Shown here: in pieces, positions 32,963 through 41,593 of the stretch
Layout: every line of letters starts with the position of its first letter
Numbering within the stretch: position 1 is the first letter of the stretch
Source of the DNA: Flavitalea sp966112615
GTDB lineage: Bacteria; Bacteroidota; Bacteroidia; Chitinophagales; Chitinophagaceae
NCBI GenBank assembly: GCA_966112615.1
Contig: CBHWDO010000002.1
Location: 310,001-374,000 of the forward strand
Length of the DNA stretch: 64,000 nt
Direction: 5' to 3'
Made by a program: the position numbers and the translations under genes
Notes under the pieces: generated by a model
Database searches by the model: none
What the model was told of the DNA's origin: nothing
The model's input: only the letters and a program-made list of their open reading frames with translations

Positions 32963-33042
32963 GGCTAATAGTTTTATAAGTTCAAGATAAACATTGAAAT
33001 AAACATACAGTAATTAAAGTTAAATCATTCGGGCTGTAAGTT

Positions 33043-33059
33043 ATATTACCACGTAATAT
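33043..33059. promoter_or_regulatory. Perfect palindrome ATATTAC-CAC-GTAATAT
   Basis: 7+7 bp inverted repeat with a 3-nt spacer, directly upstream of the -33 element of the GroES-like gene and 81 nt upstream of the response regulator. It has the shape of a dimeric regulator site. Confidence 0.4.
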
Positions 33060-33090
33060 TTTGTTAATTAGGCGCTAAGGAAGAATTTTG
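33060..33090 (+). promoter_or_regulatory. Promoter of the GroES-like gene
   Basis: TTTG (33060-33063), 19 nt, then GAATTTTG (33083-33090), one mismatch to TAnnTTTG. The ATG is 20 nt downstream of the box. Confidence 0.5.
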
Positions 33091-33110
33091 CAGCCGATAA
33101 AAATGTGCAT

Positions 33111-33482
33111 ATGAGACTGACCACAGAAAACAGATTCAAAAAGCTGATCGTCATTGGCGACCGCCTACTGATCCGCCCTACTTCTGCATCCGAAAGAACA
33201 GCCAGCGGATTGTACCTGCCTCCCGGCGTACAGGAAAGAGAAAAAGTACAGCAGGGTGTGGTGATCAAGACCGGTCCAGGTTATGCCATTCCAATGCCTG
33301 TCGACAGTGAGCCATGGAAATCCGAAGAAGACCAGGTAAAATACGTTCCCCTCCAGGCAAAGGAAGGAGATCTTGCCATCTTCCTGTTAAGCGGAGCGAC
33401 CGAGGTGATGTATGAAGGGGAGAAGTATTTTATTGTTCCGCAGTCAGCGATTCTGATGCTCGAAAGAGAAGAAGAATTGTAA
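33111..33482 (+). CDS. GroES-like (Cpn10 family) protein
   Basis: 123 residues. The cpn10 fold begins at LIVIGDRLLIRP and has a mobile-loop-like stretch ERTASGLYLPPGVQEREKVQ, then QGVVIKTGPGYAIP; it ends EKYFIVPQSAILMLE. True GroES is about 90-97 residues; the extra length comes mostly from a segment after residue 58 (PMPVDSEPWKSEEDQVKYVP). No groEL is adjacent. It is therefore a paralog, perhaps a modified co-chaperone. The upstream GTG is rejected in favour of the ATG. The HerA-like gene follows after 31 nt. Confidence 0.85.
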   Translation: MRLTTENRFKKLIVIGDRLLIRPTSASERTASGLYLPPGVQEREKVQQGVVIKTGPGYAIPMPVDSEPWKSEEDQVKYVPLQAKEGDLAIFLLSGATEVMYEGEKYFIVPQSAILMLEREEEL

Positions 33483-33513
33483 TTTTCTTACCTTAAGCCA
33501 ATAACTATACCTT

Positions 33514-35088
33514 ATGCCTTTACATGACGCTTTTGTTTCAGCCATTCAACAGGGATATACTTTTAAAGGAGAATCAATCATACTTGGAGCAGCCATGCTC
33601 GATAAAACTGCGGTGGATCATTTACAGGTCCGTATTCCGCTCAAAACAATGAACCGCCATGGGCTCATTGCAGGTGCAACCGGAACAGGTAAAACCAAAA
33701 CATTGCAGGTTCTTGGTGAAGCATTGAGTAATGCAAGTGTTCCCGTCTTGATGATGGATATCAAAGGTGACCTCAGCGGTATCGCCGCGCCCGGTGAAAT
33801 GAATGTGCATATTGAAGACCGGTGCAAAAAGATTGGTATCGAATTTCAACCTTCCACTCTGCCGGTTGAATTATTATCTATCAGTAATGAACCTGGTGCA
33901 CGCATGCGTGCAACCGTACTGGAGTTCGGTCCTGTCCTCATTTCCAAGATCCTTGGATTGAATGATACGCAGGAAGGGGTGGTATCCATGATCTTCAAAT
34001 ATTGTGATGATAACCAGTTGCCATTAGTAGATCTGAAAGACTTCATCAAAGTACTTCAGTTTGTAAGCAATGAAGGAAAGTCAGCTATTGAAAAAGAATA
34101 CGGTAAGATCTCTACTTCATCTACCGGAACAATTCTTCGCAAAGTGATTGAATTGCAGCAGCAGGGTGCAGATCAATTCTTTGGTGAACCATCCTTTGAT
34201 GTGAATGATCTCATGCGTATTGGTGATGATGGGAGAGGAGTGATCAATATTTTGCGCGTAACAGATATGCAGACAAGACCCAAACTGTTTTCAACATTTA
34301 TGTTGAGTTTGCTTGCTGAATTGTATGCAACACTTCCTGAAGAAGGTGATATGGACAAACCAAAACTGATCCTCTTCATCGATGAAGCGCACCTTGTTTT
34401 CCAGGAAGCAACAGAAGCATTATTGCAACAGATCGAAACAGTGATCAAGCTGATCAGGTCTAAAGGTGTTGGAATATTTTTCTGTACACAAAATCCGCAG
34501 GATGTTCCTGCACCGGTATTATCTCAGCTCGGATTGAAAATACAGCATGCGCTGAGAGCCTTTACTGCAGCGGATCGTAAGGTTATCAAGACTGCGGCAG
34601 AGAATTATCCTGAAACAACTTTTTATAAGGTTGATGAATTGCTCACTGAAGTTGGTATTGGTGAAGCACTTGTAACCGGATTGAATGAAAAAGGAATTCC
34701 AACTCCATTGGTACATACATTACTTGTTCCACCAACAACAAGAATGGATACACTCAGTGATGGTGAAATTGATCAATTGATCAGTCGATCCAAACTTGCA
34801 AAGAAATATGCTGAATCTATTGACAGAGAAAGTGCACATGAGATACTGACGCAAAGAATTGAAGCAGCAACCAATGCAAAACAGGCAGAAGCAAGTGAAG
34901 AAGATGCACCTGCAAAAACTACAAAGACATCTACTAAAAAAGAAAAATCAACACTTGAAACTATCCTTGATTCATCAATGACAAGACAGGTAGGAAGAAC
35001 TGCAGCCAATGTTATAACAAGAACATTATTGGGTGCATTAGGATTAGGTGGAAGATCAACGTCAAGAAAAAAATCAGGTTGGTTTTAG
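33514..35088 (+). CDS. HerA/YjgR-like ATPase (DUF853 family)
   Basis: 524 residues, cytoplasmic FtsK/HerA-superfamily ATPase. Walker A GATGTGKT (54-61), Walker B LILFIDEAHLVF (near 285), conserved GVGIFFCTQNPQDVPAPVLSQLG segment. The last ~70 residues are a low-complexity Lys/Ala/Thr linker and a short end with GRSTSRKKSGWF. The family (YjgR in E. coli) is widespread but its function is not settled; a DNA-pumping role is inferred from the fold. Confidence 0.9.
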   Translation: MPLHDAFVSAIQQGYTFKGESIILGAAMLDKTAVDHLQVRIPLKTMNRHGLIAGATGTGKTKTLQVLGEALSNASVPVLMMDIKGDLSGIAAPGEMNVHIEDRCKKIGIEFQPSTLPVELLSISNEPGARMRATVLEFGPVLISKILGLNDTQEGVVSMIFKYCDDNQLPLVDLKDFIKVLQFVSNEGKSAIEKEYGKISTSSTGTILRKVIELQQQGADQFFGEPSFDVNDLMRIGDDGRGVINILRVTDMQTRPKLFSTFMLSLLAELYATLPEEGDMDKPKLILFIDEAHLVFQEATEALLQQIETVIKLIRSKGVGIFFCTQNPQDVPAPVLSQLGLKIQHALRAFTAADRKVIKTAAENYPETTFYKVDELLTEVGIGEALVTGLNEKGIPTPLVHTLLVPPTTRMDTLSDGEIDQLISRSKLAKKYAESIDRESAHEILTQRIEAATNAKQAEASEEDAPAKTTKTSTKKEKSTLETILDSSMTRQVGRTAANVITRTLLGALGLGGRSTSRKKSGWF

Positions 35089-35147
35089 AATTTTGAAACC
35101 CTTGCGGGGTAAGGCTTTCAAAAATATTTTTATTGCTGTTTCTGAAA

Positions 35148-35162
35148 TGGCACGCGTCTTGT
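35148..35162 (+). promoter_or_regulatory. Candidate sigma-54 promoter
   Basis: TGGCAC-GCGTC-TTGT matches the -24/-12 pattern TGGCAC-N5-TTGC except that the final C of the -12 element is T. It lies 57 nt before the ATG of the small exported protein; no TAnnTTTG box is seen there. Confidence 0.4.
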
Positions 35163-35218
35163 TTAGTAGGCAGCGGGCGCCCATGAAATCACTTTTAACC
35201 ATTTAAAGAAACACAGTT

Positions 35219-35620
35219 ATGAAAGTATTGATGATGGCCTTTATGTTAATGGTCGCAAGCATCGCAGGTATAGAAACCGCATCTGCTCAGGAGAAAAAGA
35301 CTACAGATGTTCAAACTATCGTGAAGAACCTCGAGCAAACAGTAGTGGCAGATTCAGCTATCACTGTTGGAAATGAAAAAGTTGAATTTGCAAAGCTTGC
35401 TGCAGAGCATGTAGTTCCTGTTCAAAGTGTTTTGGACCAGGCTTCTGTTGATCAGCTGAAAGCCGCTCTTGAAGCGAATGCTGTAGCAAAAGCTTCTGCT
35501 GAAAAATTGGCATCTGTTCTTTCTGAAAGAACACTGATCAATAAGAATCAGAAGATCGTTGGTGTATTATCCGACGCTGGAAAAGTACAATTCGTTGTTC
35601 ATACAGATCCTCAGCAATAG
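35219..35620 (+). CDS. Small exported alanine-rich protein
   Basis: 133 residues. Signal peptide MKVLMMAFMLMVASIAGIET with cleavage near ASAQE. The mature protein is helical and rich in Ala, Val and Lys (KLAAEHVVPVQSVLDQASVD, then LKAALEANAVAKASAEKLAS). I do not recognise a family. It is a single gene with a strong terminator and a possible sigma-54 promoter, which suggests conditional but perhaps high expression. Confidence 0.75.
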   Translation: MKVLMMAFMLMVASIAGIETASAQEKKTTDVQTIVKNLEQTVVADSAITVGNEKVEFAKLAAEHVVPVQSVLDQASVDQLKAALEANAVAKASAEKLASVLSERTLINKNQKIVGVLSDAGKVQFVVHTDPQQ

Positions 35621-35629
35621 CTGGGTAAA

Positions 35630-35668
35630 GAAGGCTGATCAGTGTCATTTCTGATCAGTCTTTCTTTT
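35630..35668. terminator. Bidirectional terminator
   Basis: CTGATCAG (35635-35642) and CTGATCAG (35651-35658) pair, extended outward by AAGG/TCTT with wobble pairs, then TTTTAT. It lies between the convergent exported-protein gene and recQ and overlaps the recQ stop codon. Confidence 0.75.
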
Positions 35669-37514
35669 ATTTTTTATACTCGATCTCTCCTTCCTTATTA
35701 AGCCTTATCCTATTTTCCTGTTGAAGATAATTGAGTACATGCGATAATTTTTCCTTGTGTATCATCGATAATGATTGATACAAATGCTCAACCTTTACAG
35801 CACCTTTTGCCAATTGACTTTTAATTTTTTCTGCAATTACTGCTAATTCATCTGAAGACAATTCTGATCTCTTTTTCTTCAGGCAATTATCACAGGTTCC
35901 GCAATCTTTAATATGTGCATCTCCAAAGTATTCTCCAATGATCTTACTTCGACAATCCTTTGATAAAACAAAGCTGATCATCTTTTCCACTCTTTCAATA
36001 TGCAACTCTTTTCTCTTATTAAGTTTTTGCATATTGATGTGAAGATCAGCCACAGGCGGTCGGTCCATCAAAAAGAAGATCTGCGGATTGTCTTTCTGCG
36101 GAATGTATTCAATGATCGCTGAATTATGCAGGATCTTTAATTGACCGATCACTGAAACTGCATCTTTCTTCAACAAGGATGCAATGTATTTTTCATTGAT
36201 GGCTACAGGCTGATCGAATATACCTTCATAAGTACGCAACAGGGTTTTGATCAAAGGCTCTAATACAGAATCCGTTTTTTCAAACTCATATAACCTGTCT
36301 TTGGAAGTGGTAAACTGGATTTTTGATGAAAGAAAAACCTGTTCACTGTAACCTAATAATCCATCCTGCTCTAAAGCCTTCAATGATGAAATAGCTGCAA
36401 TACTTTCAAGCCTGTATTTTTTTATAAAACCCAACAGGTCAAAATCAAAATATCTTCCGGCACCTTCTCCTGCCGGAATTTGCAATTCGTTCATTAAATG
36501 CCTGTAAACTTCCCTGATGATCTCTTCAGATGGATATTTCGACTCAATATTATTTCTTAATTCAAGAAGATCTTCCTGGTTGTATAACAAAACTGCATAG
36601 GATTTCTTACCATCTCTTCCTGCCCGGCCTGCTTCCTGGTAATAATTCTCGAGGCAATCGGGTACATCCATATGAACAACAACCCTTACATCAGGCTTGT
36701 CGATGCCCATACCAAATGCATTGGTACAAACTATCACACGGATCTTATTCCTGATCCAGTCTTCCTGCTTCTGGCTTCGTTCCATCGAACTCAATCCTGC
36801 ATGATAAAAATCGGCATCTATTCCCTGCATTCTCAGCAGTTCACTGATCTCTTTAGTTCTTCTCCTGCTTCTGCAATACACGATACCTGTGCCGGGAACT
36901 TTTTGTAAAATATCCAGCAACTTATTGATCTTGCTTTGTTCTTCAAAAGCACTGTATGAAAGATTCGGTCGCTCAAAGGATTGCCGGAATACAGCAGGCG
37001 ATCTCATGTTGAGCTTATCGCAGATATCCTGCTGAACAATCGGTGTAGCTGATGCTGTTAAGGCCAGCACAGGTATGCCTTCCAAGTCTTCCCTGAGATT
37101 TGCAATACGCAGGTATGGCGGACGAAAATCATAACCCCATTGAGAGATACAATGTGATTCATCAACAGCTATCAATGATACACCAAGAGCCGGCAGGTAT
37201 TCAAGGAATAATTTTGTTTCTAATCTTTCTGGTGATACATAAAGAAACTTGCAATTACTGTTTGCAGCCACATCAAGAGTATTGATCACTTCTTTCCTCG
37301 TCATTCCGGAATAGATCGCAAATGCAGTTATATTCTTTTTGCGAAGATTCTCCACCTGGTCCTTCATCAGAGCAATCAATGGACTAATAACCAAGCAAAG
37401 CCCATCCATAGCCATCGCCGGAACCTGGAAACAGATTGATTTCCCTCCTCCCGTTGGTAATAAGGCAAGCGTATCATTTCCTTTCAATATGGAATGGATG
37501 ATGTCTTCCTGCAA
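35667..37514 (-). CDS. recQ: RecQ family ATP-dependent DNA helicase; true start probably upstream at a rare codon
   Basis: 3'-5' DNA helicase in repair and recombination. From the TTG used here it has 615 residues: Walker A LLPTGGGKS (18-26), DESH box AVDESHCISQWGYDFRP, motif VI QEAGRAGRDGKKS, and a zinc site with four cysteines (CRSKIIGEYFGDAHIKDCGTC, then DNC). No HRDC domain is seen. The frame is open upstream to 37577 and encodes the conserved RecQ motif 0 (YWGYDSFRPLQ), but this stretch has no ATG, GTG or TTG; only CTG (37571), ATT (37562) or ATA (37553) could start it. Motif 0 is needed for ATP binding, so I expect the real protein to start there. It follows copA by a few nt. Confidence 0.88.
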   Translation of the reverse strand: MQEDIIHSILKGNDTLALLPTGGGKSICFQVPAMAMDGLCLVISPLIALMKDQVENLRKKNITAFAIYSGMTRKEVINTLDVAANSNCKFLYVSPERLETKLFLEYLPALGVSLIAVDESHCISQWGYDFRPPYLRIANLREDLEGIPVLALTASATPIVQQDICDKLNMRSPAVFRQSFERPNLSYSAFEEQSKINKLLDILQKVPGTGIVYCRSRRRTKEISELLRMQGIDADFYHAGLSSMERSQKQEDWIRNKIRVIVCTNAFGMGIDKPDVRVVVHMDVPDCLENYYQEAGRAGRDGKKSYAVLLYNQEDLLELRNNIESKYPSEEIIREVYRHLMNELQIPAGEGAGRYFDFDLLGFIKKYRLESIAAISSLKALEQDGLLGYSEQVFLSSKIQFTTSKDRLYEFEKTDSVLEPLIKTLLRTYEGIFDQPVAINEKYIASLLKKDAVSVIGQLKILHNSAIIEYIPQKDNPQIFFLMDRPPVADLHINMQKLNKRKELHIERVEKMISFVLSKDCRSKIIGEYFGDAHIKDCGTCDNCLKKKRSELSSDELAVIAEKIKSQLAKGAVKVEHLYQSLSMIHKEKLSHVLNYLQQENRIRLNKEGEIEYKK

Positions 37515-37572
37515 AGGCCTGAACGAATCGTAGCCCCAGTATTGTTTTAATATGGAATGAATGTCCTTCAGC

Positions 37573-39696
37573 TTACACTACTTTCTTAACATACAACCTG
37601 ACTGAATTTGCTGCCAGTACTACATCACTTAATCCCATCACCAGTGCTCCGAATGTTGGAGTCAGCAAGCCAAATGCTGCCACAGGAATGGCAACAATGT
37701 TATAGAAAAATGCCCAGAATAAATTCTGTTTGATGGTCAGAAAAGTATGTCGGCCTAACCCCAAAGCAGTAGGTAGATTTTTCAAACCACTGTTCATCAG
37801 CACAACATCTGCAGTTTGCATGGCAAGTTGAGAAGCATCACTCAATGAGATACCAATAGTTGCTTTTGCCAGTGCGGGTGCATCATTGATTCCATCACCT
37901 ACCATCACAGTGGGTGCTAGTGAAGTCAGTCTCTCAATGGTTTCCATTTTTTGATCAGGTCTTTGTTCTGCCATCACTTCATCTATACCTAATCTTGCAG
38001 CAAGTGCTTCGCATTTCGCTTTTCTGTCGCCGCTTAATAATATGGTTTTAACCTGTTTTTTCTTCAGGTATTGAACAACATTCAAGGCCTCCAGCCGAAT
38101 CTCATCTTCCACATCAACCCAACCTATCAGCTGTCCGTTTTTTAAAACATAGACATTATGATCATTCTCTGAAGTAAAATTGGCCGCAACATCATAGGAG
38201 CCTAATTTATATTCATCACCTTCTTTCGTTTTTCCTTCCATGCCCAATCCCTTAATCTCTGCATGCTTCATCCATCGAATATCATCTTTCGTTTTCCAGG
38301 CTGTTGCTATAGATTTAGCAATAGGATGATTAGAATATTTTTCAAGTGAGGCTACTATTTTTTTAAACTCAGTTTCTTCAATAGCACTATCCAGAATTTT
38401 ATATCGGGCAACAGAAAAATTCCCGGTTGTAAGCGTTCCTGTCTTATCAAAAACAACTTGTTGAATATCCTTAAACAATTCAAGACTTTTTGCATTTCTA
38501 AACAACATTCCATTCCTGGCTGCACGGCCCAAACCCACTGCTATAGCGGCCGGAGTAGCAAGTCCCATAGCACAAGGACAGGCAATCACCAGCACAGCGA
38601 TCATACGCATGAGTGAATCTTTGAATTCACCTAGTACAATCCAGTTTGCGATAAATGTAATAGCAGCAATGGTCAATACTATAGGAACAAATATTGCCGA
38701 AATTTTATCCGCCATTTGTTGTACAGGAGGCTTTTCTCCCTGCGCCTGTTTAACGAGGTTGATGATGTTTGATAACACGGAATCCTTCGCTTCAGCAGTC
38801 ACCATGGCTTTTACATTACCATCAACCAACAGGCTTCCTCCAATCAAATTGTCTTTGGATTTTTTCTCAACTGGAATGCTTTCTCCTGTGATCAATGATT
38901 CATTCACACTTGCATTGCCGGAAAGAATCTTACAATCTGCAGGAACCTGCTCGCCTGTCTTTATCAGTATCAGGTCACCATGCCTTAATGCATTGTTTTC
39001 AACCGGCAGAATAACTTCATGATGATGTTCATCGAAGGCGATCATATTGGCCATCACTTTCTGAGATTTCACCAATGCATTAAGTGATCTTTGTGTTGAT
39101 TGAATAGATGCATCTTCCAGGTAATTACCAAGGAACACCAACGTAATGATCGTTGCAGAAGTTTCGAAGAAAAGATAATCAGGTCCAAGATTCATCAATG
39201 CTCCAATAAGGCTATAAACGAATGCTGCAGTGGCTCCTATAGCAACAAGCACATTCATGTTTGGCATCCCGTTGCGAATGGATTTGACAGCACTTCTTCC
39301 AAAAAAATCCATTCCAACAATGTATACAGGAAGCGTTAGTGCCAATTGAATCCATGGATTCATGAGCCAGTGGATATGGATCCACTTCTCAAACATATGA
39401 AGCATCAAAGGCAGCGTAAACACCAGGCAGAACAGGAAACGCTCGAAATGATTTTTAAGCAGTTTCTTCCTGGCAGGTTTTGCTCCTGCCTGTTCATCGA
39501 TCACGGTATAACCCAGTGCTTCGATTCCCTTACTTACTTTATCAAGTGGTTTATTTTGAGATGGAGTAAAAGAGACATCTCCATTGATCATGTTCACTTT
39601 GATCTGCGACATGCCTTCCTTTTCGAGGTACTTGCTTACGGTAAGAGAACAATTCGCACAGGTCATTCCTTCCACTTTCCATTTTACAGTATCCAT
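37573..39696 (-). CDS. copA: Copper-translocating P1B-type ATPase
   Basis: Exports Cu(I) from the cytoplasm. 707 residues. One N-terminal heavy-metal-associated domain with CANC (13-16), then eight membrane spans, actuator motif TGES (270-273), metal-site CPC in span 6 (373-375), phosphorylation site DKTGT (417-421), and hinge GDGINDAPAL near 616. The CPC motif and soft-metal HMA domain point to copper (or silver). No copper chaperone or CueR-like regulator is nearby. recQ follows directly on the same strand. Confidence 0.92.
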   Translation of the reverse strand: MDTVKWKVEGMTCANCSLTVSKYLEKEGMSQIKVNMINGDVSFTPSQNKPLDKVSKGIEALGYTVIDEQAGAKPARKKLLKNHFERFLFCLVFTLPLMLHMFEKWIHIHWLMNPWIQLALTLPVYIVGMDFFGRSAVKSIRNGMPNMNVLVAIGATAAFVYSLIGALMNLGPDYLFFETSATIITLVFLGNYLEDASIQSTQRSLNALVKSQKVMANMIAFDEHHHEVILPVENNALRHGDLILIKTGEQVPADCKILSGNASVNESLITGESIPVEKKSKDNLIGGSLLVDGNVKAMVTAEAKDSVLSNIINLVKQAQGEKPPVQQMADKISAIFVPIVLTIAAITFIANWIVLGEFKDSLMRMIAVLVIACPCAMGLATPAAIAVGLGRAARNGMLFRNAKSLELFKDIQQVVFDKTGTLTTGNFSVARYKILDSAIEETEFKKIVASLEKYSNHPIAKSIATAWKTKDDIRWMKHAEIKGLGMEGKTKEGDEYKLGSYDVAANFTSENDHNVYVLKNGQLIGWVDVEDEIRLEALNVVQYLKKKQVKTILLSGDRKAKCEALAARLGIDEVMAEQRPDQKMETIERLTSLAPTVMVGDGINDAPALAKATIGISLSDASQLAMQTADVVLMNSGLKNLPTALGLGRHTFLTIKQNLFWAFFYNIVAIPVAAFGLLTPTFGALVMGLSDVVLAANSVRLYVKKVV

Positions 39697-39717
39697 AGTT
39701 CATGATTTCAACAGCTG

Positions 39718-39725
39718 CAAATTTA
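39718..39725 (-). promoter_or_regulatory. Promoter -7 box TAAATTTG of copA
   Basis: Exact TAnnTTTG match on the minus strand, 21 nt before the copA ATG; no well-placed -33 element. Confidence 0.5.
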
Positions 39726-39796
39726 CTTCTTATCAAAGCGGTTGAAAGAACTATTATTACTACCATGTTGCAAAAACCAAGGATGTATATTTGGGC

Positions 39797-40210
39797 ATGG
39801 ATTTGACATTTGATCTTGAAGATATTCAGAAAGCTGCTGCTGCTTTTATCGATACACACAAAGACGCAACTGTATTTGCTTTCCGCGGAGAAATGGGTGC
39901 CGGAAAAACTACTTTCATTTCCAAGGTTTGTGAATTGCTGGGGGTGGAAGATAATATGGGAAGTCCCACTTTTTCCATCATCAATGAGTATGCAACACCG
40001 GGTGGATCTGTGTTTCATATGGACCTCTATAGATTGAAGGATGAAGAGGAAGCCATACAGGCTGGAGTCGAAGATCTATTGTATTCAGGTGAGCTATGTT
40101 TTGTTGAATGGCCCGACCGTGCTCCCGGCATTTTCCCTGATGATACGGTTTGGATCGAATTGAAGGTTGCTGATGCTAACTCAAGGATAATCAAAGACAT
40201 TCAACCTTAA
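39797..40210 (+). CDS. tsaE: tRNA threonylcarbamoyladenosine biosynthesis ATPase TsaE
   Basis: ATPase subunit of the TsaBDE complex that makes t6A37 in ANN-decoding tRNAs. 137 residues. Walker A GEMGAGKTTF (31-40), then SPTFSIINEY and FHMDLYRLKDEEE, all family hallmarks; FVEWPDRAPG near the end. An in-frame TTG two codons upstream is not needed. TATATTTG (39786-39793) lies just 3 nt before the ATG, so it may be a chance match or a leaderless promoter. ald follows after 54 nt. Confidence 0.94.
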   Translation: MDLTFDLEDIQKAAAAFIDTHKDATVFAFRGEMGAGKTTFISKVCELLGVEDNMGSPTFSIINEYATPGGSVFHMDLYRLKDEEEAIQAGVEDLLYSGELCFVEWPDRAPGIFPDDTVWIELKVADANSRIIKDIQP

Positions 40211-40264
40211 CGCAGATAGCATCCGTAAATTTATTGTAATTTGTAAGCCGTTTAAAATAGTCGA

Positions 40265-41479
40265 ATGTCGCATCAGAAACCGGTCATCAGTACTTCCTTC
40301 AGTTACGAAACGCTAGAAGAAAAGCTTGATATCAAACCTAAAGGCGCGCAGCTTCATATTGGGATTCCCAAGGAAACCGCCTTCCAGGAAAACCGGGTGG
40401 CACTCACTCCGGATGCAGTAGGTGTACTGGTTAGCAATGGACATGAAGTAGTGATCGAGCACAATGCCGGTGAGGCAACACACTATCGTGATAAGGAATA
40501 TGCAGACGCCGGTGCGCGCATTGTGTATGATAAGGCTGAAGTTTTCAAAGCTCCGATACTGGTAAAATCTGCGCCGGTGGTAGAAGATGACCTTCCTTAC
40601 CTTCAATACAACCAGCAGATATTTTCTCCTATTCATATGTCGGTGATGAAATCCGATCTCCTCGAAAAAATGATGGAGAAACGAATCACCGGAGTTTCAT
40701 TTGAATCATTGAAAGACGACAGTGGTACTTATCCCATTGTTCGTTCCATGAGTGAGATCGCTGGTTCGGCAGTAATGCTGATCGCTGCGCAATACCTGAG
40801 TTCTGCGAATCATGGAAAAGGAGTATTACTGGGAGGGATCTCAGGTATTCCCCCAACCAAAGTGATCATCCTTGGTGCAGGCATAGTAGGAGAGTATGCA
40901 GCGAGGGCAGCCCTCGCACTAGGTGCATCTGTGAAAGTTTTTGACAACAACGTGTATAAGCTCAAGAGGCTTCAAAATAATATTGGACATCGCCTTTGGA
41001 CATCCGTACTTGAACCAAGGATTCTTGCCAAGCAATTGAAGACCTGTGAAGTTGCTGTTGGTGCATTGAGCAGCCAGGGAAGCAGAACGCCGCTGGTTGT
41101 TTCAGAAGAAATGGTCAGCAATATGCGTCCCGGTTCTGTTGTGATCGATGTGAGTGTTGATAGTGGGGGATGTTTCGAAACTGCAGAGATCACCACACAT
41201 GAACACCCAATTTTCATGAAGTATGGAGTGATACATTACTGTGTTCCGAATATTCCTTCAGGCTTTGCCAGAACTGCATCCCAGGCCATAAGTAATGTAT
41301 TGATGCCATTGCTGCTTGAAGCAGGTGATGAAGGGGGAATTGAAAAACTGATCTGGCATAAGGTTCATCTCCGCAGCGGTATCTACCTATTCAAAGGAGC
41401 ACTCACCAGTTTCAGTTTAAGCCAGCGATTTGATCTGAAGTATACGGATCTGAATTTGATAATTGCAAGCCAGCGGTAG
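40265..41479 (+). CDS. ald: Alanine dehydrogenase
   Basis: NAD-dependent oxidative deamination of L-alanine to pyruvate and ammonia. 404 residues, about 30 longer than the classic enzyme because of an N-terminal extension (MSHQKPVISTSFSYETLEEK) usual in Bacteroidota. Core motifs: IGIPKETAFQENRVALTP (32-49, with substrate-binding Arg44), Rossmann motif ILGAGIVGEYAA near 200, and RPGSVVIDVSVDSGG near 290. A heptamer repeat array begins 4 nt after the stop codon. Confidence 0.92.
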   Translation: MSHQKPVISTSFSYETLEEKLDIKPKGAQLHIGIPKETAFQENRVALTPDAVGVLVSNGHEVVIEHNAGEATHYRDKEYADAGARIVYDKAEVFKAPILVKSAPVVEDDLPYLQYNQQIFSPIHMSVMKSDLLEKMMEKRITGVSFESLKDDSGTYPIVRSMSEIAGSAVMLIAAQYLSSANHGKGVLLGGISGIPPTKVIILGAGIVGEYAARAALALGASVKVFDNNVYKLKRLQNNIGHRLWTSVLEPRILAKQLKTCEVAVGALSSQGSRTPLVVSEEMVSNMRPGSVVIDVSVDSGGCFETAEITTHEHPIFMKYGVIHYCVPNIPSGFARTASQAISNVLMPLLLEAGDEGGIEKLIWHKVHLRSGIYLFKGALTSFSLSQRFDLKYTDLNLIIASQR

Positions 41480-41483
41480 GGAA

Positions 41484-41581
41484 AATCGAAAATCGGTAAT
41501 CGGTAATCGGAAATAAAAGACCAGCGTTCAGCCTTTGCTCGGTTCTGCCCCTTTCCGATTACCGATTACCGATTTCCCATT
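41484..41581. repeat. Facing heptamer arrays with 23-nt perfect inverted arms
   Basis: Left array 41484-41513 (AATCGAA, AATCGGT, AATCGGT, AATCGGA, AA) faces right array 41552-41581 (TTTCCGATT, ACCGATT, ACCGATT, TCCCATT). The arms 41491-41513 and 41552-41574 are perfectly complementary over 23 nt. The loop holds the GTTCAGCC...GGTTCTGCCC module. The structure separates convergent ald and ABC ATPase genes and could act as a bidirectional terminator. Confidence 0.9.
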
Positions 41582-41593
41582 TCAAAATCCCCC

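Noticed and set aside
39786..39793. TATATTTG as the tsaE promoter
   Set aside because: Only 3 nt from the ATG and the nearest TTG is 15 nt upstream, so spacing is poor; kept as a note in the gene entry only.
41484..41581. Heptamer arrays as a CRISPR
   Set aside because: Units are 7 nt with no spacers and no cas genes are nearby.
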